Shown: positions 6,556-11,407 of the stretch, piece after piece
Numbering within the stretch: the first letter of the stretch is position 1
Layout of the letters: each line of letters begins with the position of its first letter
NCBI GenBank assembly: GCA_946887065.1
Contig: CAMPKL010000056.1
Span: 1-11,407, forward strand
Reading direction: 5' to 3'
Length of the DNA: 11,407 nt
DNA from: an uncultured Bryobacterales bacterium
GTDB lineage: Bacteria; Acidobacteriota; Terriglobia; Bryobacterales; UBA6623
Translations under genes and position numbers: made by a program
Notes under the pieces: model-generated
What the model was told of the DNA's origin: nothing
What the model saw: the letters and a program-made list of their open reading frames with translations, nothing else
The model's database searches: none

Positions 6556-7806
6556 ATGCCGCTGTCGGGCTTCGAACGTCGCCAGGGAGAGCTTTATTGT
6601 GAAGGCGCGTCTTTGTCGGCCATCGCCGATAAAGCCGGTACGCCCACTTACGTCTATTCCGGGACGGCGATTTGCGACAACTACCGCAGCTATTCCGAGG
6701 CGCTTTCCACTCTGCCGCACGAGATTCACTACGCCGTCAAGGCCAACTCCTCTCTCGGCGTCCTCGCCCTGCTGGCCCGCGAAGGCGCCGGTTTCGACAT
6801 CGTCTCCGGCGGAGAACTTTTTCGCGTGCTTCAGGCCGGCGGCGACCCCGCCCGCGTCGTTTTCTCGGGCGTCGGCAAGACGCGCCAAGAGATGGTCTAT
6901 GCCTTGGAGCAGGGAACCGGCTGGTTCAACTGCGAGTCCGAGGCCGAACTTCGAATCCTCGCCGAACTCGCCTCCGACGCCGGGGCCGCGCCTTCTGTCG
7001 CCCTGCGCGTCAACCCCAATGTCGACGCTGAGACGCATCCCTATATCGCCACCGGTCTCCACGCACACAAATTCGGCATCGACATCGTCGAAGCCGAACG
7101 GATCTACCGCCGCGCTGATGAATTTGCGCCGCTGCGCCTGGAAGGCGTTAGCTGTCACATCGGCTCGCAGATCTTCAACACACAAGCTTTCTTCGATGCG
7201 CTCGACCTCGTCCTCGCCCTGATCGAACGCCTCCGCGACGATGGCTTGCACATCACTCAACTCGACCTCGGCGGCGGCCTCGGCGTCGCCTACAAACCAG
7301 CCGACACGACACCCGATATCGCCGACTACGCCTCGCGCCTCGCCGCAAAGCTCCAGGGCCGCAACCTGAAGCTCACGCTCGAACCCGGACGCTCCATCGT
7401 CGGACAAGCCGGCGTCCTGCTCACTCGCGTGCTCTATCGCAAGCCTAATGCGGCCAAGACCTTCATCGTCGTCGACGCGGCGATGAACGATCTTATCCGT
7501 CCCGCGCTCTACCAGGCGCATCACGAGATTGTGCCCGTCATCGACCGCCATCGTCCGAGCCTGCGCGCCGATGTCGTCGGCCCCGTGTGCGAAAGCGGAG
7601 ACTTCCTGGCCAAAGACCGCGACATGCCCGACGTCCAGCCCGGCGAACTTCTCGCTGCGGCCACTGCTGGCGCATATGGCTTCGTCCTGGCCTCCAACTA
7701 CAACTCGCGGCCCCGCGCCGCCGAAGTCCTCGTTGAAGGCGACCGCTGGCGCGTCATCCGCGACCGCGAGACCCTCGACGACCTCATCCGCGGCGAACGC
7801 ACCTAG
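6556..7806 (+). CDS. lysA: Diaminopimelate decarboxylase
   Basis: This 416-residue PLP enzyme catalyses the last step of lysine synthesis, meso-2,6-diaminopimelate to L-lysine plus CO2, in the cytoplasm. Fold-III markers are in order: the PLP-binding Lys in YAVKANSS (K62), HIGSQI (H201), the phosphate-binding GGGLGV (239-244), EPGRS (276-280), the catalytic CESGD (C345) from the partner subunit, and AGAYG (Y374). The length is that of a typical LysA, and the C-terminal CESGD and AGAYGF context favours DAP over ornithine or arginine. The ATG at 6556 is preceded by GGGAAG at about 8 nt; the open frame extends far upstream, but that part overlaps the phosphatase in another frame. It lies 28 nt after the phosphatase gene and 6 nt before the PaaK-like gene, so it is probably expressed as part of the run. 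Confidence 0.95.
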   Translation: MPLSGFERRQGELYCEGASLSAIADKAGTPTYVYSGTAICDNYRSYSEALSTLPHEIHYAVKANSSLGVLALLAREGAGFDIVSGGELFRVLQAGGDPARVVFSGVGKTRQEMVYALEQGTGWFNCESEAELRILAELASDAGAAPSVALRVNPNVDAETHPYIATGLHAHKFGIDIVEAERIYRRADEFAPLRLEGVSCHIGSQIFNTQAFFDALDLVLALIERLRDDGLHITQLDLGGGLGVAYKPADTTPDIADYASRLAAKLQGRNLKLTLEPGRSIVGQAGVLLTRVLYRKPNAAKTFIVVDAAMNDLIRPALYQAHHEIVPVIDRHRPSLRADVVGPVCESGDFLAKDRDMPDVQPGELLAAATAGAYGFVLASNYNSRPRAAEVLVEGDRWRVIRDRETLDDLIRGERT

Positions 7807-7812
7807 CGATCC

Positions 7813-9375
7813 ATGTTGGGCGGCTCACAAGCCTGGGCGGGCGCTCAGTTCTTCCTCAAGCTGCCCGACTATCTGCGCCGTCCTCTTACCCAGGACGACG
7901 CTCGTGCGTTCCTGTCCCAAAGCCTTCGCAATCGAGAAGATCTTTTCCTGGAAAAGGTCCGTCTCGATATCTTCGGTTACCCGCAGCGGCCTTACGCCCA
8001 GCTCATGCGATGCGCCGGCTGCGAATACGGAGACATTGAGGCACAGGTCCGACGGGAGGGACTAGACGCTTCTCTTCGAGCCCTATTCCAAGCCGGCGTC
8101 TATCTTTCCATCGATGAGTTTAAGGGCCGCCGGCCGGCCCGCCGAGGCTCGACGTCTATCGACGTTCAGCCAGCCATGCTGCAAGCGCCGCGGGCGTCCT
8201 ATTTGCTGCCTTCCCGAAGCGGCGGCACGCGCAGCAAAGGCACGCCGGTGATGATTGACCTGGAGTTCATCCGCGCCTGCGCGGCCAACGCGGCGGTCTC
8301 CTTCGCGGTGCGCGGCGGCGAACGCTGGACGAAGACGGTATGGGAATCTCCCGGCGCCGGTCTGCGCTTCCGCACCGTCAAATACGCTTTCTTCGACAGC
8401 CGGATGCCCGCAACGTTCTCGCAGATCGATCCCAACTCCGACGCCATCCACTCCTATTTTCGTTGGAACCTTCGACTGCTCCGTTGGGTCGGCGCCGCCG
8501 CCGGACGCCCTTTGCCGTGGCCTCGGTTCTGCCCCTTAGATGATCCCAGCCCGATCGTAGACTGGCTGCGCGCGCGTCGCAGCGCCGGCGAGGTCCCTCA
8601 TGTCCATGCTTTCACCAGTTCCGCCGTCATCGCCTGCCGCACAGCCGCGGAAAAGGGAGTCGACATTTCCGGGAGCTGGTTCACCTTACAGGGCGAACCC
8701 ATTACCCCGGCGGCGATCACAACAATCCGGCGTGCGGGCTGTCACGCCATTCCGCGCTACGGAACCATGGAGGTCGGCGCGATTGCTTACGGCTGTCCGC
8801 ACGGCGAACACGCCGACGACATGCACCTTGTCTCCAACATGCACGGACTCATCCAGGCAGGCGAACGCATTCGGCTTGCCGGCCAAGGGCCTGTTGATTA
8901 CTTCCTTGCATGCGCAAGCTCCCTTCGTCATGCTCAATCTCTCGATGGGCGACCAAGCCGAGATGTCAGACCGCGCGTGCGGCTGTCCTCTCGAAGCCGC
9001 CGGGTGGACCACTCACGTTTGGAATGTTCGCAGCTTCGAGAAGCTCACCGGCGGCGGCGTTAATCTTCACGGGACCGATGTGATCCTCGTCTTATCGGAA
9101 GTCTTGCCCGGCAAGTTCGGCGGCGTTCATACCGACTATCAGTTAGCCAGAAGCTAGGGCCGCACGGCGAGGCCCTGCTCGAACTGGTCGTGCATCCGCG
9201 GCTCGGCGAGTTACCGCACGCCGCAATAGCCGACGAGTTCCTCCATGCGCTGAGCCGCGGTTCAGAGTCCGACAGGATGATGATCCAGCGCTGGCGCGAC
9301 GCCGGGACTTTGCACGTGGTGCGCAGAGAGCCTGCCGTCACCAAAGCCGGTAAGATCCAGTATTTGCACGTATAA
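7813..9375 (+). pseudogene. PaaK-like adenylate-forming enzyme, two compensating frameshifts
   Basis: The gene starts at ATG 7813, 6 nt after lysA. Residues 1-359 are in frame and carry an adenylation-type glycine loop, SRSGGTRSKGTPV (134-146), and RYGTMEVGAIAYGCP (315-329), as in the phenylacetate-CoA ligase (COG1541) superfamily. Around 8885-8892 the homologous reading moves to the next frame (LLITSLHAQAPFVMLN, ACGCPLEAAGWTTH, FEKLTGGGVNL, VLPGKFGGVHTDYQL). Around 9140-9150 it returns to the first frame (SQKLGPHGEALLELVVHPRLGELPHAA through KIQYLHV, stop at 9375). The shifts are +1 and -1, so 7813-9375 stays a multiple of three (521 codons including stop). A single extra base in GGGCC (about 8887-8891) and one missing base near CAGTTAG (about 9141-9147) would explain them. 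The product would activate an unidentified carboxylic acid as acyl-AMP. As written, translation gives 416 residues with a scrambled end. Decay or sequencing error are both possible. Confidence 0.78.
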
Positions 9376-9436
9376 GGCGAGTTCTCTGGATTTTGCGATC
9401 CGCCGCTACGGCCCTCCGGCGCCTACCATGGCGGGC
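9376..9436. other. Convergent intergenic gap, no clear signal
   Basis: These 61 bases separate the ends of the PaaK-like gene and the TPR gene. A weak GCCG-CTA-CGGC stem at 9402-9412 is present without a T-run, so no terminator can be claimed. Confidence 0.3.
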
Positions 9437-10243
9437 TCATCCAACAAGCTTCACGAGCTCCGCTTCAAACTCCTTGGCGACGCGGGTGGAACGTCGCCGA
9501 ATCGGCGCCTTTCGCAGACTCTCTAGCGCCCGCAAGTACGACCCCTGTGCTTCCGCAGGCCGCCCAGCTAGTTCCAATATCTTCCCGCGACGGTAGAGAA
9601 GGCGCTCCGGAGTCAGCACCGGGCCGAGCTGCCTATCAAGGCGCGACAGCGCCGCATCGTACCGGACGGCCTGCACTTCCAGACCGATCGCAAAATCGAC
9701 CAGAGTAAACAATGGTCCGAGCCGTCGAATACCTTCATCCAGGCCGGCGAGCGCCTGCGCGGTCTGTTCCGGGCCGCCGGCGACGAGCGCCTTGGCACGT
9801 TCCAAGTAATATTCGGGAGTCGGATTTTCGAGACCCGCGATCACTTTGTCGTAGTCCAGGGCGGCTTGCAACGGTTGGTCGAGCCGCATCAGCAAGCGCG
9901 CCCGAGTCAGCAGTCCTTCTTGGTGGTTGGGTACGGCGTGCAATAGACGATCCAATTCGCTCTTCGCTTCCGGCAAACGCCCTGCTTCGTAATACATGCG
10001 TCCGCGAACAAACCAAGCGATGTGCGGCTCCGGCCCAAGGTCTTCTGCACGCTGATAATCGGCCAGCGCAGCAGGCCAGTCGCGATGCAAGCGGTGCAAC
10101 TCGCCCCGCTTAACGTAAAGCTCCGCGTTCTTCGGATCCGCAGCCACGCGCTGGTCCATGTCCTTGACCCGCTCGTCGATGCCCGCGTGCGCCCCCAGCA
10201 GGCTCGACGCCAACAAGATCGCTGCGATGATGCGCATAAACAT
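9437..10243 (-). CDS. Secreted TPR-repeat protein
   Basis: The 268-residue protein begins with a signal peptide (MFMRIIAAILLASSLLGAHA, cleavage after about residue 20; the second Met at position 3 is an equally good start), so it is exported. The mature part is helical throughout and reads as tetratricopeptide repeats: NAELYVKRGELHRLHRDW-PAALADYQRAEDLGP (40-71), HIAWFVRGRMYYEAGR-LPEAKSELDRLLHAVP (74-105), further units at about 108-141 and 143-176, and a C-terminal unit at 212-245 (RLLYRRGKILELAGRPAEAQG). TPRs are protein-protein scaffolds; no catalytic motif is visible. It follows the FN3/Ig protein by 6 nt on the same strand, so the two are likely coexpressed, and a partner role for that exported protein is a reasonable inference. 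No Shine-Dalgarno sequence is evident before either Met. Confidence 0.85.
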   Translation of the reverse strand: MFMRIIAAILLASSLLGAHAGIDERVKDMDQRVAADPKNAELYVKRGELHRLHRDWPAALADYQRAEDLGPEPHIAWFVRGRMYYEAGRLPEAKSELDRLLHAVPNHQEGLLTRARLLMRLDQPLQAALDYDKVIAGLENPTPEYYLERAKALVAGGPEQTAQALAGLDEGIRRLGPLFTLVDFAIGLEVQAVRYDAALSRLDRQLGPVLTPERLLYRRGKILELAGRPAEAQGSYLRALESLRKAPIRRRSTRVAKEFEAELVKLVG

Positions 10244-10249
10244 GATGTT

Positions 10250-11407
10250 CTAAGGCGCTACTGCGCTGTCGGAGGTCTCGGTGTTGGCGCCTGCAGTGTA
10301 CGTGTAGCCCGCGAGCGATAGGTTGGTCACCGTGAAGCGGAAAACGTCGCCCGAGGAAGCCTTAACCTTGGCGGAACTAAGCGCCGCCGCGCCTCCGCCG
10401 GACGTCGTCGCCGAAGCAGTCCCGATTCCAGCGCCGTTGCGGTCCCAAACGCCATTCACCTGCACGTTGCCGATGAGGGTGTTGTTCTGGTCGCGTACCG
10501 TGACCGTTGCCAGACCTTGATAGGTCTTGCCCTGTTTGCTTACCGAGACCGTAATCGCCGAGACGTGAATGCTTTGCGCCGGAGGTTGCGACGGCGTGGC
10601 CGAGGCCTGGTTGGAGGCGCCCGACTCATTGCCGCTTGTATCGCGTGCCGTCACCACATAGTAGACGGGAACGCCGGCCGCGAGTCCCGAGTCGACGTAT
10701 TGGCTTGCCGTCAAGCCCAAAGCAATCGCGCTGTAGCCGCTGCCGGAAACCGTCGAGCGATAGACCACGAAATCGGCCCAGTCACTGTCGGTCGTGTTGT
10801 CGGGCCAGTTGAGCGAAACCGAACCTGGTCCCGGCGAAGCCGTCAGCAGGCCCGGAGCGCTAGGCGGCGTCGTGTCCGGCGGTCCCACGGAGCAAACCGT
10901 TCCGTTCATATCGACGCACGCGGTCGTTTGCGCATTGGCGGTGGAATCGTAGACGAACCCGCTCGCGGTAATGCCTGTCACGGTGATGATGAACTGCCCT
11001 GATGCGGAGCGGTCGACACGGTTGGAATCGAACTGCACGCTGCCAGCGGAGCTAGTGGCCCCGTTCTCGCTGTCGTTGGCCAAGCCGCTCCACTGAGCGG
11101 AGACATCGGCGCCGCCCACCGGCGCGCCATCGGCATCAGCCAACGAAAAGACCGCGCGGGCATACCGCTGTTTACCGGCGCTGAGTCTTTGAATCGAAAT
11201 TCCGCTGATGTGGACTTTCGGCGTCGTTGTCGGATTCGTCGTCACGTTCAGCGTGGAACTCAATCCGGACTCATTGCCCGCTGCATCCAAGGCCGAAACG
11301 GCGTATTGATAGGCGGTGTTCGCCGTCAGACCCGTATCGGTGAACGCGGTCAAGGACGGCAGGCCCACTTCGGCGCCGTTGCGCAGAACGCGATAGTGAT
11401 CGACGCC
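10250..11407 (-). CDS. FN3/Ig-like repeat secreted protein, C-terminal part (5' truncated by window)
   Basis: The frame is open to the right edge. An internal GTG at 11368 is not a real start, since the preceding residues (HYRVLRNGAE) belong to the same fibronectin type III domain. The order from the edge is: a partial FN3 ending DAAGNESGLSSTLNVTT; an Ig-like beta domain (11218 to about 10919, VHISGISI…YARAVFSLADADG…QWSG…FVYDSTAN); a linker with two Cys (CVDMNGTVC); a full FN3 (10876-10589, TPPSAPGLLTASPG…YYVVTARDTSGNES); and a second copy of the Ig-like domain (10573-10253, IHVSAITVSV…YQGLATVTVRD…VWDRNG…YTYTAGANTE). The alternating FN3/Ig architecture belongs to large secreted or surface proteins, and the missing N-terminus probably holds the catalytic or anchoring part. 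There is no PEP-CTERM, LPXTG or T9SS-like end. The TPR gene follows after 6 nt. Confidence 0.85.
   Translation of the reverse strand, partial: GVDHYRVLRNGAEVGLPSLTAFTDTGLTANTAYQYAVSALDAAGNESGLSSTLNVTTNPTTTPKVHISGISIQRLSAGKQRYARAVFSLADADGAPVGGADVSAQWSGLANDSENGATSSAGSVQFDSNRVDRSASGQFIITVTGITASGFVYDSTANAQTTACVDMNGTVCSVGPPDTTPPSAPGLLTASPGPGSVSLNWPDNTTDSDWADFVVYRSTVSGSGYSAIALGLTASQYVDSGLAAGVPVYYVVTARDTSGNESGASNQASATPSQPPAQSIHVSAITVSVSKQGKTYQGLATVTVRDQNNTLIGNVQVNGVWDRNGAGIGTASATTSGGGAAALSSAKVKASSGDVFRFTVTNLSLAGYTYTAGANTETSDSAVAP

Noticed and set aside
6505..7551. Long minus-strand open frame (348 codons) opposite lysA
   Set aside because: The sense strand carries all LysA active-site motifs; the antisense product has a mirrored composition and no recognisable domain.

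Overview
The window is GC-rich bacterial DNA carrying ordinary chromosomal genes. The gene content suggests a soil-type Acidobacteriota (Solibacter/Bryobacter-like): a secreted LolA-like protein, an FmdB zinc ribbon, a class I photolyase, a GAF-GAF-PP2C phosphatase, and secreted FN3/Ig and TPR proteins. This assignment is an inference from protein style. No rRNA, tRNA, CRISPR array, transposase or phage gene was seen.

Layout. At the left edge, a minus-strand membrane protein runs out of the window. It is divergent from a plus-strand secreted LolA-like protein. Four bases after that protein comes a zinc-ribbon SAM methyltransferase whose frame is broken by a perfect 7-bp tandem duplication. 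A convergent junction at about 1973-2043 leads to a minus-strand pair, fmdB-like then photolyase. A 139-bp divergent intergenic region with two inverted repeats separates fmdB from a plus-strand run of four genes. These are a DeoC-fold protein lacking all catalytic residues, a GAF-GAF-PP2C phosphatase (TAATG overlap), lysA, and a PaaK-like adenylate-forming enzyme with two compensating frameshifts. Convergent to this run are two minus-strand secreted proteins: a TPR protein and, upstream of it, the C-terminal part of an FN3/Ig-repeat protein that runs off the right edge.

How the genes may work together. The plus-strand run from 3979 to 9375 has gaps of 28 nt or less, so it is probably one transcript. 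lysA supplies lysine from meso-diaminopimelate. The phosphatase is a sensor-output protein of the RsbU type with a complete metal site. The DeoC-like protein has the DERA fold but lacks both active-site lysines and the phosphate-binding end. It also has an N-terminal amphipathic helix plus a Pro/Ala-rich linker. Its translational coupling to the phosphatase is the most unusual arrangement here and could reflect a non-aldolase or scaffold/regulatory role.

The most interesting signals are the DeoC pseudo-aldolase, the 7-bp duplication whose collapse exactly restores the methyltransferase, and the double frameshift in the PaaK-like gene. Raw reads would tell true decay or phase variation from assembly error.
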